Below, in pieces: positions 8,561-17,676 of a stretch of DNA of 38,712 bases. The DNA is from Candidatus Aenigmatarchaeota archaeon (GTDB lineage Archaea > Aenigmatarchaeota > Aenigmatarchaeia > GW2011-AR5): assembly GCA_018304585.1 (NCBI GenBank), contig JAGVVY010000028.1, forward strand, positions 1 through 38,712. Direction: 5' to 3'. The translations under genes were made by a program, and so were the position numbers. Within the stretch, counting starts at the first letter, position 1, and each line of letters starts with the position of its first letter. Below the pieces are notes generated by a model. It was not told the origin of the DNA, did not search any database, and saw nothing but the letters and a program-made list of their open reading frames with translations.

Positions 8561-8756
8561 TATAGTGGATGACATGGCTTTGTTTAAATAATCCCTTATG
8601 GCCACAACAGGTTGTGCCATAGGTTTATCAAAACGCAACATCTTGTGTGAGAAAACCATTTATTAAACAAAGCTGGATGACATTAGTTTTCAGGCATTCT
8701 GATGCCATCCGCATACAGCAAAGGCAGTTGTCCATATACTTCTGTCATTCGCTATA
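8561..8756. repeat. REPIN-like palindromic repeat, copy A (interrupted by a 99-bp MITE)
   Basis: TATAGTGGATGACAT | MITE + TSD | TAGTTTTCAGGCATTCTGATGCCATCC...TGTCATTCGCTATA; about 88 bp without the insertion. Confidence 0.65.
8576..8674. mobile_element. 99-bp MITE copy 1
   Basis: Near-identical to 11283-11381; TIRs GGCTTTGTTTAA / TTAAACAAAGCT; 9-bp TSD GGATGACAT (8567-8575, 8675-8683). Confidence 0.85.
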
Positions 8757-8860
8757 GATAACTGCTTATAATTATATATCATTTAACTTTCGCAATTATC
8801 TGTATATTGCTGCCGGCGTTCCATATTAAAGGCTTCGCAGGGAATGTTTTTCGGATAGCA

Positions 8861-11110
8861 ATGTTCTTGCAAGACGGCCTTATGGGCCATATTACATCGC
8901 TCGCCAAAGCCATGCCGGACGCTCCGGCCCTGCTTTCGTGTGACGACGGGGGCAAAATACTGGATACTGTCAGTTATTCGGCTCTTCGCCAGAGGCTTGA
9001 AAGGATAGGCTACTGGCTGCAGTCCATGAAACTCTCCGGAGGGGACGTGATAGCGCTTGGAATGCATAACAGGGCGGAATTGCTGCTTGTGAGCTGGGCT
9101 GCGTGGTCTCTTGGCATAATAACCGCTCCGCTTGACGTAAGAAGGGATGCCGAAGAGCAGCATCTTTACAAGATAGGCCTTACCAGGCCGAAGCTGCTGA
9201 TAGGGGATGGAAAATTCGCCAATCTGCTGGAGAATTTTGAAGACGTTGGAGCCGTTTCAGCGCTTTCCGATGCCAAGCCGGTTGCATGGAAGAAAGGCAT
9301 TGAACATCCTGCCCTCATACTTTTCACGTCCGGCACGACTTCTCACCCGAAAGGCGCAAAACTCAGCCTGAAAAACCTGGTCACCAATGCCGACGGCATC
9401 AGGGGCTGGTTCAAAATCACGGAAAAAGACAGGTTCCTGGTCTTGCTGCCGCTGCATCACATCAATTCTACAAGCTTTACGCTTGCAACAGTCTTAGGCG
9501 GGGCGAGCATAGCGATACCACCCGCTTATTCAAGCTCAAAGTTCTGGCCGCAGTTGGCGAACAGCCAAAGCACGTTTACGTCAATTGTGCCAACGATATG
9601 CTTTGATCAGTTGTCGCAGGAAGCCGCCTTTAAAGCGGAAAACAACCTGCAAGTCACAAGGATACAGATAGGCTCCGCGCCGGTCATTGCGGGCGATGCG
9701 AAGAAGTTCATTGAGATGTACAAAATACCGCTTTATCAGGGCTACGGCCAGACCGAAACCGCATTGCGCGTTACGGGGATGCCGCTCGAGCTTGACGAGA
9801 AAACTTACAGCAGCCTTGTCGCCGAAAACAGCATAGGCAAGCCGATGAAATGGGCCGACGTCATAATAATGGGGAAGGACGGCAAAGCCCTGGCCGAAGG
9901 CGAGGAAGGCGAACTTGCAGTCAGGGGCGACGCAGTCATGGAGGGCTATCTGGGCGACGGGAATAACAGGGGCGCCTTCAGAAACGGCTACTTCCTCACC
10001 GGCGACATAGGGTTTTGCAGGAAAATAAACGGCGAGCCGTTCTTCTTCCTCAAGGGCCGGTCAAAGGAGATAATAATCAAGGGAGGGGTCAATATTTCCC
10101 CGGCTTCAGTGGAAGACCGCCTGAAGCAATGTGATTCTGCCATAGATCAGGCTTACGTGGTGGGCGTGCCTGACAGGCGATACGGCGAAGAAGTCGCCGC
10201 TGTTGTCTGCTGGAAGAAAGGCGAAGACGCAATAAAAGCCGAAGCCAAGCTAAGGTACAGGCTAATGAACCCGCTTCCAAACATAAGGTCTTTTGAAGTG
10301 CCGCAGTATATAACCACCCTAAACGCTTCGGAATTGCCGATGACGTCAACGGGCAAGGTCCAGCGTTCCGTTCTCAGGAAAACGATCGCGCCGGAGAAGT
10401 TCAGGCACGTCAATTCCATAGTTTCCAGCGAAAAATATGAATTTATCCGGCTCGCGGCATACGAGAAGCCGCGCATGAAGGAGGCGCTTGAGCTTTTCAA
10501 CCGCTGCTGGCAGCCTCTTGTCATAGACGCCGAGAAACTTCAGGCGCACGTGAGCAACGGCTTCATAATCATCTGCATCCCGAAAGGCGGCGGACCCATA
10601 CAGAGCATGATAAGCCTGCTTCGTACGGACATGGGCGAAAAAGAACTTTCCAAATCAACATACGACGAACTCACAGGAAACCTGTCAATGGCAACGAGCA
10701 AGCTCTACGGCAGGAACATAGTGTGCGTTTCCATATGCAGCGCGTCTTACGTGCCTCAGACTCCCGGCAACGCCAAAGCCCCGCCCGCTTCGGAAATGGA
10801 AAAATATCTTGCGTCGGGCGGAGATCCCGTTTATGCCTTCCACGTCAAGAAGAAAGGTGATATAGAAGGCGCCAAGCTGCTGTCGTTGCTGCCCGATGCC
10901 AGGCCGGATGACAAGCTGTCCCTCGGCTATTGCATGCTGCTTGAATACCCGTCAATACCGGCGGTGCCTTGCATTCCCAAGAGTGGTTCGGCGGCTTCGC
11001 AGCTTATAGAAGCCGTCATGGAATTTGCAAGGCAGCAGGACGTGAAGCGCGTATTTGCCTTCTCAAGGCCCGCAGGCTCGTCGGAATATTTTGGGGCGAA
11101 GAAGAATTGA
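8861..11110 (+). CDS. AMP-forming acyl-CoA synthetase / AMP-ligase with about 240-aa C-terminal extension
   Basis: LILFTSGTTSHPKGAKLS, YGQTETALRVTG, YFLTGDIGF, GRSKEIIIKGGVNISP, TSTGKVQRSVLRK; extension after the adenylation domain not recognised. Start could also be the ATG at 8882. Confidence 0.88.
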   Translation: MFLQDGLMGHITSLAKAMPDAPALLSCDDGGKILDTVSYSALRQRLERIGYWLQSMKLSGGDVIALGMHNRAELLLVSWAAWSLGIITAPLDVRRDAEEQHLYKIGLTRPKLLIGDGKFANLLENFEDVGAVSALSDAKPVAWKKGIEHPALILFTSGTTSHPKGAKLSLKNLVTNADGIRGWFKITEKDRFLVLLPLHHINSTSFTLATVLGGASIAIPPAYSSSKFWPQLANSQSTFTSIVPTICFDQLSQEAAFKAENNLQVTRIQIGSAPVIAGDAKKFIEMYKIPLYQGYGQTETALRVTGMPLELDEKTYSSLVAENSIGKPMKWADVIIMGKDGKALAEGEEGELAVRGDAVMEGYLGDGNNRGAFRNGYFLTGDIGFCRKINGEPFFFLKGRSKEIIIKGGVNISPASVEDRLKQCDSAIDQAYVVGVPDRRYGEEVAAVVCWKKGEDAIKAEAKLRYRLMNPLPNIRSFEVPQYITTLNASELPMTSTGKVQRSVLRKTIAPEKFRHVNSIVSSEKYEFIRLAAYEKPRMKEALELFNRCWQPLVIDAEKLQAHVSNGFIIICIPKGGGPIQSMISLLRTDMGEKELSKSTYDELTGNLSMATSKLYGRNIVCVSICSASYVPQTPGNAKAPPASEMEKYLASGGDPVYAFHVKKKGDIEGAKLLSLLPDARPDDKLSLGYCMLLEYPSIPAVPCIPKSGSAASQLIEAVMEFARQQDVKRVFAFSRPAGSSEYFGAKKN

Positions 11111-11228
11111 ATTGATCAGGCGAAGCCCGATAAGCCTGATATTTTCTCATTTCTTTTTGATGTTGTTTGCACTCGATAGTTTCTTTTTCCGGATTCTTCA
11201 GAGTTTCTAAAAGTTCTTCGTAATCCAT
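11016..11228 (-). pseudogene. Possible truncated AlbA_2/Schlafen-type N-terminal fragment
   Basis: MDYEELLETLKNPEKETIECKQHQ resembles the start of AlbA_2-domain proteins; the rest runs antisense into the 3' end of the ligase gene. Confidence 0.35.
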
Positions 11229-11282
11229 CTAATGTCCCTATTATTCTGAGAGTATGACATTTATAAAAGCACCGTCTTCAAC

Positions 11283-11381
11283 GGCTTTGTTTAAATAATC
11301 CCTTACCGCCACAACAGGCTGTGCCATAGGTTTATCAAAACGCAACATCTTGTGTGAGAAAACCATTTATTAAACAAAGCT
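11283..11381. mobile_element. 99-bp MITE copy 2
   Basis: Near-identical to copy 1; 9-bp TSD GTCTTCAAC (11274-11282, 11382-11390). Confidence 0.85.
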
Positions 11382-11385
11382 GTCT

Positions 11386-11574
11386 TCAACCCAGATCCGT
11401 ATCTATGTCGTCCAGGGTGTTCTGAAGGCCTTCGACGTCTGTGGCTATGTCGTCCACCGCTTCGGATGCCTGCTCCTGGGTTTTCACCGGGCTATCGTTG
11501 CCCACGCAGCCACTCATGAAAACGAGCGAACTGAGCGCAACAAGCAGCATGAAAGCGGATTTCACGTTCATCAT
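11386..11574 (-). CDS. Small lipoprotein-like protein (62 aa)
   Basis: MMNVKSAFMLLVALSSLVFMSGCVGN lipobox followed by heptad-like acidic helix; 4-nt overlap with upstream gene. Confidence 0.65.
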   Translation of the reverse strand: MMNVKSAFMLLVALSSLVFMSGCVGNDSPVKTQEQASEAVDDIATDVEGLQNTLDDIDTDLG

Positions 11575-13763
11575 ATGTCACCTTGTTCTTCTATAACCGG
11601 CTCTGAAACTGCAGGTTGTGAAGGCTCGCCTACTATAGGCGGCTGCGGTTGGCCAAAGTTTCCGCCTTCAAATCCCTGACCCGGCGCCGGATTATTTATG
11701 GGCCTGAAATTATCTCCCTGCACCGGGTATTGCATTCCCGGACCTCGACTATCTACCGGCCTGAAAGGCTCCCTGTAATTGCCGCCGAATTCATCGTTGA
11801 ATCCGGGTTGCCTAAAGTTTTCAGGCGGAGGCCTGCCGAATTGCTGATCCTGCAAATCGCTTCTGAATTCATCGTCTCTTGCGGTGCCCTGGTCGCTTCT
11901 GTAATCCTGCGGAATCGGCTGGTATTGATCATATTGATTGTTATATTGGAATTGGCTTCTGCCTTCTGCCAAAGCGGTCAGCCCCTGCCTCGCTTCAGGC
12001 GGAAGCCGGTCGCCGAAAGTATCAAGGCACTTCTTTGCGTTCTCGGCATTTTCAAAGCAGGCCTGCTTGCAATCCTCGCCCTGACATACGCCTTCAACTG
12101 CGCCGCCTGCCTGAACGCCTTCCTGCTTCATCATCTCGTAAAGCGGCCCTTCGCAGTAAGGCAAAACGTCAGTTTCAGGATCTCTTATGCCCAGGCTGTA
12201 TTTCTCTATCCTGCACGTCATTGAGAGGCTTTCGCTTCCTTGTGCCATGGTTGCCTGAAGTATGCACTTGTTGTCTTCAAGCCCTGTAATCTCAACCGCA
12301 GGGCCGCTCCTTCCTTCGGGCAGGAATTTCACAGGGCTGCATATCCTGATTGCCTTGTCAAAGCATCTTTCGTCGGTGCCGCAGTCGCTGCCGGTTCCCG
12401 AAACTATGTTGTCCACTTCATCGCTGGAGCTGAGCATCACGTAAACTATGTCTTTTATGGCGACATCCTTGAGATACTTTATGTCGTGCTTTATTTCCGT
12501 CATGTCTTCAATGGTGAGGTCGTCGAGCCTTTCCTTCATCTTGTCCTTTATGTCCTGCACGCTGCCCTTGGCGGATTCAAACATGTCGGCAACCCTTCTG
12601 AACCTGTTCTCGTCCTTCGAGCCCGTTGATTTATAATAATCAGCGACATCATCAGCCTGCTTCGAGAGCTTGTCAAGCTCGACCACAAGCTTTTCCAATT
12701 TGAATGCTATTGAAAGAACTTCCGTGGAATCCGGCACTCCGGAAGGCCTTTCCACATAAACGTCGTTCGCATCCCCTGCGCGGACGCATTCGGCGAACCT
12801 GACGCATCCGTTGTTGTCCCTCTTGACTATCATTTCACCGCCATCCTGGTGGCATTTGCCGTAAGCGGCGTCTTCAACGTTCTGCCTGCAGTAATTCTGC
12901 TGCGTGCATCTGTAGAATATGCACCCGTTCTGGTCAAAGTCTTTCATTATATTCAATCCGCCGGAGCTGCACTCGTTTTCAGCCCTCGCGCGGGATTCCT
13001 GCGTGCCCGGGCAGGTATTTTGCTGCTGCTGTATGCATGATGCGACGCCGCAGCCGTTTTCCTGCCTTACAACGCCCTTGAGGCCCGAAGATTCGCAGCT
13101 TTTAAGGGTAGTGTCTATCTGTTCGCGGGAAGGGCACTGGTCGTATTTCTTGAACAGCTGCCCCTGAAGCTGCCCCCCTTGTTCAAACTGGCAATAGAAC
13201 GTTTCGCACCCGTTCGGCGACTTGGAAAATTGCGGCACTCCCCCGCCGTTCCTGCAAGCATCTATGCCGTCCTTTGGCAACGGCGGGCAGGAAACCACCC
13301 CCTCGCATACTACGCGGACAAAGCCCGTTTCGTCGCGCTCTTCCCTGCATCCGGGCGGCGGACCCCTGTGCTCGGGCTGACCCTGAGGCGGCTGGCCGTC
13401 AGGAGGAAAGTTTCCCTCCGGCGGGCGGTTTTGGTTTTCTTCCGGCAAAGGCGCGTTTTCATCGTGCCCGCCCGTTTCTGCATCAGAAGAATCCGGCGTG
13501 CCTTCGCTGCCGTCAATCGTGCCGGTTTCGTCGTGCTGCTCCTCGCCAGAGGCGTCCTGCCCTTCATCGCTGTCAATCGTTTCCTGCGGCGGGGGTTCGG
13601 AATTCTCCGGAGCCGGGTCATTGGACGGCTCCGAAGGCGGAGGCGCCTGTTCAATGCTGCCTTCTTTCAGTTCTCCTTCGTCGCTTTGGGCGAACGAAAC
13701 GGAAAGAATTAATACGGCGGCAGCAAATAATATGAATATGTTTTTCGCTGCCTTGTTAAGCAT
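11571..13763 (-). CDS. Large secreted Cys-rich protein with four Cys modules and low-complexity linkers
   Basis: Signal peptide MLNKAAKNIFILFAAAVLILSVSFAQ; modules of the type C...C..GG......NGC..F.C; P/E/G-rich N-linker and Q/N/P/R-rich C-tail. Start trimmed to ATG 13763. Confidence 0.8.
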   Translation of the reverse strand: MLNKAAKNIFILFAAAVLILSVSFAQSDEGELKEGSIEQAPPPSEPSNDPAPENSEPPPQETIDSDEGQDASGEEQHDETGTIDGSEGTPDSSDAETGGHDENAPLPEENQNRPPEGNFPPDGQPPQGQPEHRGPPPGCREERDETGFVRVVCEGVVSCPPLPKDGIDACRNGGGVPQFSKSPNGCETFYCQFEQGGQLQGQLFKKYDQCPSREQIDTTLKSCESSGLKGVVRQENGCGVASCIQQQQNTCPGTQESRARAENECSSGGLNIMKDFDQNGCIFYRCTQQNYCRQNVEDAAYGKCHQDGGEMIVKRDNNGCVRFAECVRAGDANDVYVERPSGVPDSTEVLSIAFKLEKLVVELDKLSKQADDVADYYKSTGSKDENRFRRVADMFESAKGSVQDIKDKMKERLDDLTIEDMTEIKHDIKYLKDVAIKDIVYVMLSSSDEVDNIVSGTGSDCGTDERCFDKAIRICSPVKFLPEGRSGPAVEITGLEDNKCILQATMAQGSESLSMTCRIEKYSLGIRDPETDVLPYCEGPLYEMMKQEGVQAGGAVEGVCQGEDCKQACFENAENAKKCLDTFGDRLPPEARQGLTALAEGRSQFQYNNQYDQYQPIPQDYRSDQGTARDDEFRSDLQDQQFGRPPPENFRQPGFNDEFGGNYREPFRPVDSRGPGMQYPVQGDNFRPINNPAPGQGFEGGNFGQPQPPIVGEPSQPAVSEPVIEEQGDI

Positions 13764-13807
13764 AGTGAATTTTGGATTCGGGCCATATATAAAGTTAACG
13801 TGATTCC

Positions 13808-14287
13808 ATGAAAATCGGGCTGGTTGCATTGTCGGGGGTCGCCTTGTTTTTACTCGTTGTTATATCCAGGCCGACGGACCTTGGCGTTCCCCCCGAAATA
13901 TCGTCGCAAGGTTTCGTGCCGGTAAGCATTGAAATGAACGGGAGCGACATGGTGCTGACCGGCGGATGCAGGAGCATTTCAATGACGATAAGCGAGCATC
14001 AGGCGATCTCCATCGCAAGCGGGCTGAACAAAGAATTTTATATCAGGCCGCTCACGCACGATCTCATGAGGGATGTATTCGAGAATTACGGCATAGAACT
14101 GGCTGCGGCAAGGATAGATTCTTTCACGGACGGCGTGTATACGGCCAAGATATACGTCAGGAAGGATTCCAAGATTCTTGAGATGGACGCAAGGCCTACG
14201 GATGCGGTGGGTCTTGCCCTGAGGATGGATGTTCCCGTATACTTCAACGAGGAGCTATTGGGAATCAACGGTGAAAAGACATGCTGA
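13808..14287 (+). CDS. Membrane-anchored bifunctional nuclease domain (DUF151/BFN) protein
   Basis: N-terminal TM; ...SEHQAISIASGLN...RPLTHDLMRDVFENYGIE...RPTDAVGLALRMDVPVYFNEEL. Confidence 0.8.
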   Translation: MKIGLVALSGVALFLLVVISRPTDLGVPPEISSQGFVPVSIEMNGSDMVLTGGCRSISMTISEHQAISIASGLNKEFYIRPLTHDLMRDVFENYGIELAAARIDSFTDGVYTAKIYVRKDSKILEMDARPTDAVGLALRMDVPVYFNEELLGINGEKTC

Positions 14288-15030
14288 ATCGCCGCCGCGG
14301 CATAAACAGTAATTTGGCCGCAGCAGGATTCGTAGCCATATTTATTCTGGGGCTGCTCGGCGGCTATTATTACTTCGGTTTGCAGAATCAGGAGGCGCCA
14401 ATCGCGGCTTCCGGGGAGGAAAGCCGGACGGTAGAGATGATCATAGCCGCGGTTGATTCCGAAGGAAACGGGGTCACAGGCAAGCTCTTCACAACGGTGC
14501 GCCCGGCCGCTTCTCCGGGTTCCGGCCAGGTTCTTGTGAGCGTGAACAACGTGCTGTCGCAGCTCGATACTCAGGCTTCTGCCAGGACAGCGGTCCATGC
14601 CGCAGGCAGATATGCCGATAAGGATATCGGCGATTACGACGTCATCTATGTCATGGAGGTCAATGCGCAGTCGATAGAAGGCCCTTCCGCGGGCGCGGCA
14701 ATGGCCGTGTCTGCGCTGGCCGCCCTCAACGGCAATTCGATGGATCCGCGCGTTTCAATAACGGGGGCCATAAGAGAAGACGGCACGATAGCGCCCGTGG
14801 GCGGCATTGAAGAAAAGCTCGCAGCGGCAAAGAAAGCCGGCGTAACTACGTTCCTTGTGCCGGGCGGCCAGTCGTCGCAGAGCACTGCAGAGCGCTCAAA
14901 AGCCTGCACAACCAGGGGCGGCTACGAATACTGCAGGATAGTATATGCGGTAAAAAAAACCAGTATAAGCGATGAAGTAAAGGAAGTCTCGGATATCGGC
15001 GAGGCTTTGGCGTATTTTGTCAAGAACTGA
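14281..15030 (+). CDS. Membrane-anchored Lon-like S16 protease domain protein (no AAA domain)
   Basis: N-terminal TM; EGPSAGAAMAVSALAALNG (catalytic Ser) and VGGIEEKLAAAKKAG (catalytic Lys). Confidence 0.85.
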   Translation: MLNRRRGINSNLAAAGFVAIFILGLLGGYYYFGLQNQEAPIAASGEESRTVEMIIAAVDSEGNGVTGKLFTTVRPAASPGSGQVLVSVNNVLSQLDTQASARTAVHAAGRYADKDIGDYDVIYVMEVNAQSIEGPSAGAAMAVSALAALNGNSMDPRVSITGAIREDGTIAPVGGIEEKLAAAKKAGVTTFLVPGGQSSQSTAERSKACTTRGGYEYCRIVYAVKKTSISDEVKEVSDIGEALAYFVKN

Positions 15031-17548
15031 TTCCATTTCTGTTTATCGCTGCCTGGGCGGCCGCCAGCCTTGCAACTGGTATCCTGTAAGCTGAGCAGGA
15101 GACGTAGTCAAGCCCGATAGAATCGAAGAACTTTATCGATTCCGGGTCGCCTCCGTGCTCCCCGCATACGCTCATCCTGATGTTCTTTCTCTTGCCGGCA
15201 ACGGTTGCAATTCTTATCAGGGCGCCAACGCCGTTCTTGTCTATTGCAAGGAAAGGATTTTCTTCAAGTATGCCGGCTTCCAGGTATTTATTGAGGAATT
15301 TCTTTTCAGCATCATCGCGGGAAAACCCGTATGTCGCCTGGGTAAGGTCATTAGTTCCGAAAGAAAAGAACGCAGCGTGGTCGGCTATCCGGTCCGCCGT
15401 GATGCAGGCTCTCGGCAGTTCAATCATCGCGCCCACGGAATAATTGACCCATTTTCTGTGCCTTGCCATGAAATCCCGCGCGGTTCTGTCAACAATGGCT
15501 CTTGCTTCCTTCATCTCCTCCCATGAGCTCACAAGCGGAATCATTATTTCCGGAGCGGCACCCGTTTCCATGGCGGCTGCAATTATGGCCTTCGTCTGCA
15601 TTGCGTATATTTCCGGAAACACTATGCCGAGCCTGCAGCCTCTGAGGCCCATCATCGGGTTCTTTTCTTTCAAAGACAATGCCTTCTCAAGCATCCTTTC
15701 TTTTTCCGCCGCATCCTGGCGCTCTTGTTTGAGCGATGCGATCTCTTCCTTCAGTTTATCGGAATCCGGCAGGAATTCGTGGAGCGGCGGGTCAAGCAAT
15801 CTTATCGTGACGGGAAGGCTTCCCATGACGGCGAATATGCCTATGAAATCCCGCTTCTGGAATTCCATCATTTTTTCCAGGGCTTCGGTTTTGTTTTCAT
15901 CAAGTATCATCTTCTGCATCTCTGCAAGGCGCTGTCCGAAAAACATGTGCTCTGTCCGGCAGAGGCCGATTCCGCGTGCCCCGGCTTTCAATGCTTTTTC
16001 CGCATCCCCGGGCGTATCGGCATTGGCAAAAACCTTCATGCTTGCAAACGAATCGCACCATGATAGTAACGTGTGAAAATACCCGGACTGCGCAGGCTGT
16101 GTCATGGGCAGTTCGCCGGCCATGATCTCTCCGGTATATCCGTCTACCGTTATTACGCTTCCTTCGGCAAGCGAAATTCCGCGTGTGGAAACCGTGCGTG
16201 CTTCGCGATCCACTTGAATATCAGCGCCGGTTATGCAGGGTATGCCCATGCCCCTTGCTATCACTATGGCATGCGAAGTCGCCCCGCCTGCAGCTGCTAC
16301 CACGGCCTGGCACGAAGGCATGGCAGGCATGTCTTCGGGCGACGTGTCCCTGCATACGAGCACGACTTTCCTGCCCTTTGCCGTGAGTTCGGCGGCCTTT
16401 TGCGGATCAAGGATTATTTCTCCCGACGCCGCGCCCGGGGAGGCGCCCGTGCCCCTGGCTATCACGCGTTTCTGCGCCGCCGGATCTATTCGTTTTTGCA
16501 GAAGGCTTCCGGCTTCGTAAGGATCCGCCCTCATTATGGCCTCCTGCCGCGTTATGAGCCCTTCCTCTGCCATTTCCACGGCCGCGCGCACCGCCGCTTC
16601 CGGCGTCCTCTTCGCCGCGGCAACTTCCAGAACATAAAGCCTGCCTTTCTCAACCGTGAACTCCATGTATTGCAAGTCCCTGTAGTGCGATTCAAGAAGC
16701 GACGCTATCGTTGCCATCTCGGCATACGCTGACGGAAAGCTTTCTTTCATGCGTTCTATAGGCGCGGGCGTCACAAGCCCCGATACCAGATCCTCGCCTT
16801 GCCTGCCGGAAATAAATTCGCCGTATATTTTCTTCTTGCCCGTTGACGGGTCTCTGGAGAAGCATACGCCCGTGCCTGAGCCGGGCAGATTCCCGTAAAC
16901 CATGCTTTGCACAATGCAGGCGGTGCCTGCGGAATCGCCAATGCCGCTCTTCCTCCTGTAATCCGCGGCTTTCTGGGAATTCCATGAGCGGAATATGCCG
17001 CGTATGCATTCGAGTATCTGCTCTTCCGGGTCCTGCGGGAATACGCGTTTCTCCGCTTCTATTGTCTTCCTGAAAGATTCGCAGTCGTTTTTTTTGCTGC
17101 CGGAAGCCCTGAACTTTTCAGGCGGCATGCCCAGTGTCACGATGCCGAACGTTTTTATGAAGCGGGCATAAGAGTCGTACGCGAAATCTTCCCCGTTTTG
17201 CCGCGCGAAAATCCTGACGTTCTGGTCATTCAATCCTGCATTAAGGACGCTCTCCATTATGCCCGGCATCGAAATTTCGGAGCCGTGCCGCACTGAAACC
17301 GTGATGCCCTCCCCGAATTTTTTGTCCGTGCCGTCCTCAAGGCACGGAAGCCGTGCCCTTATTTGCTCTTCGCATTCTTCGGGCAGCCTGCCTGAGCGCA
17401 GGAAGTAGGCGCAGGCATCCGTCGTCACAACGAATCCGGGCGGCACCGGCAAGCCCATGCCGGTCATTTCCGCAAGATTCGCGCCCTTTTCTCCAAGAAG
17501 TCCGGATGCATTAGCCGTACCCTCGCGCAGAGTGTAGACATATCTCAT
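15020..17548 (-). CDS. ppdK: Pyruvate, phosphate dikinase
   Basis: GEKGANLAEMTGMGLPVPPGFVVTT; VSVRHGSEISMPGIMESVLNAGLND; GGATSHAIVIARGMGIPCITG; FFSFGTNDLTQATYGFSRDD; SVCGEHGGDP. Confidence 0.93.
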   Translation of the reverse strand: MRYVYTLREGTANASGLLGEKGANLAEMTGMGLPVPPGFVVTTDACAYFLRSGRLPEECEEQIRARLPCLEDGTDKKFGEGITVSVRHGSEISMPGIMESVLNAGLNDQNVRIFARQNGEDFAYDSYARFIKTFGIVTLGMPPEKFRASGSKKNDCESFRKTIEAEKRVFPQDPEEQILECIRGIFRSWNSQKAADYRRKSGIGDSAGTACIVQSMVYGNLPGSGTGVCFSRDPSTGKKKIYGEFISGRQGEDLVSGLVTPAPIERMKESFPSAYAEMATIASLLESHYRDLQYMEFTVEKGRLYVLEVAAAKRTPEAAVRAAVEMAEEGLITRQEAIMRADPYEAGSLLQKRIDPAAQKRVIARGTGASPGAASGEIILDPQKAAELTAKGRKVVLVCRDTSPEDMPAMPSCQAVVAAAGGATSHAIVIARGMGIPCITGADIQVDREARTVSTRGISLAEGSVITVDGYTGEIMAGELPMTQPAQSGYFHTLLSWCDSFASMKVFANADTPGDAEKALKAGARGIGLCRTEHMFFGQRLAEMQKMILDENKTEALEKMMEFQKRDFIGIFAVMGSLPVTIRLLDPPLHEFLPDSDKLKEEIASLKQERQDAAEKERMLEKALSLKEKNPMMGLRGCRLGIVFPEIYAMQTKAIIAAAMETGAAPEIMIPLVSSWEEMKEARAIVDRTARDFMARHRKWVNYSVGAMIELPRACITADRIADHAAFFSFGTNDLTQATYGFSRDDAEKKFLNKYLEAGILEENPFLAIDKNGVGALIRIATVAGKRKNIRMSVCGEHGGDPESIKFFDSIGLDYVSCSAYRIPVARLAAAQAAINRNGISS

Positions 17549-17676
17549 GGATTAATAATGGCTTTCGTATTTAATAAATGAGGAAAATATTCATTTAGGT
17601 TATAAAAATCGCAGGTTTCTTTTGAGCTAAATTATTATTTCCTCTTGCCAAACTTTCTTTCACTCTCGATCCAACC

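Noticed and set aside
13179-13735. Plus-strand ORFs of 150-177 aa and the Arg-rich 114-aa minus-strand ORF at 13310
   Set aside because: Alternate-frame readings of the biased P/E/G-rich linker of the secreted Cys-rich protein.
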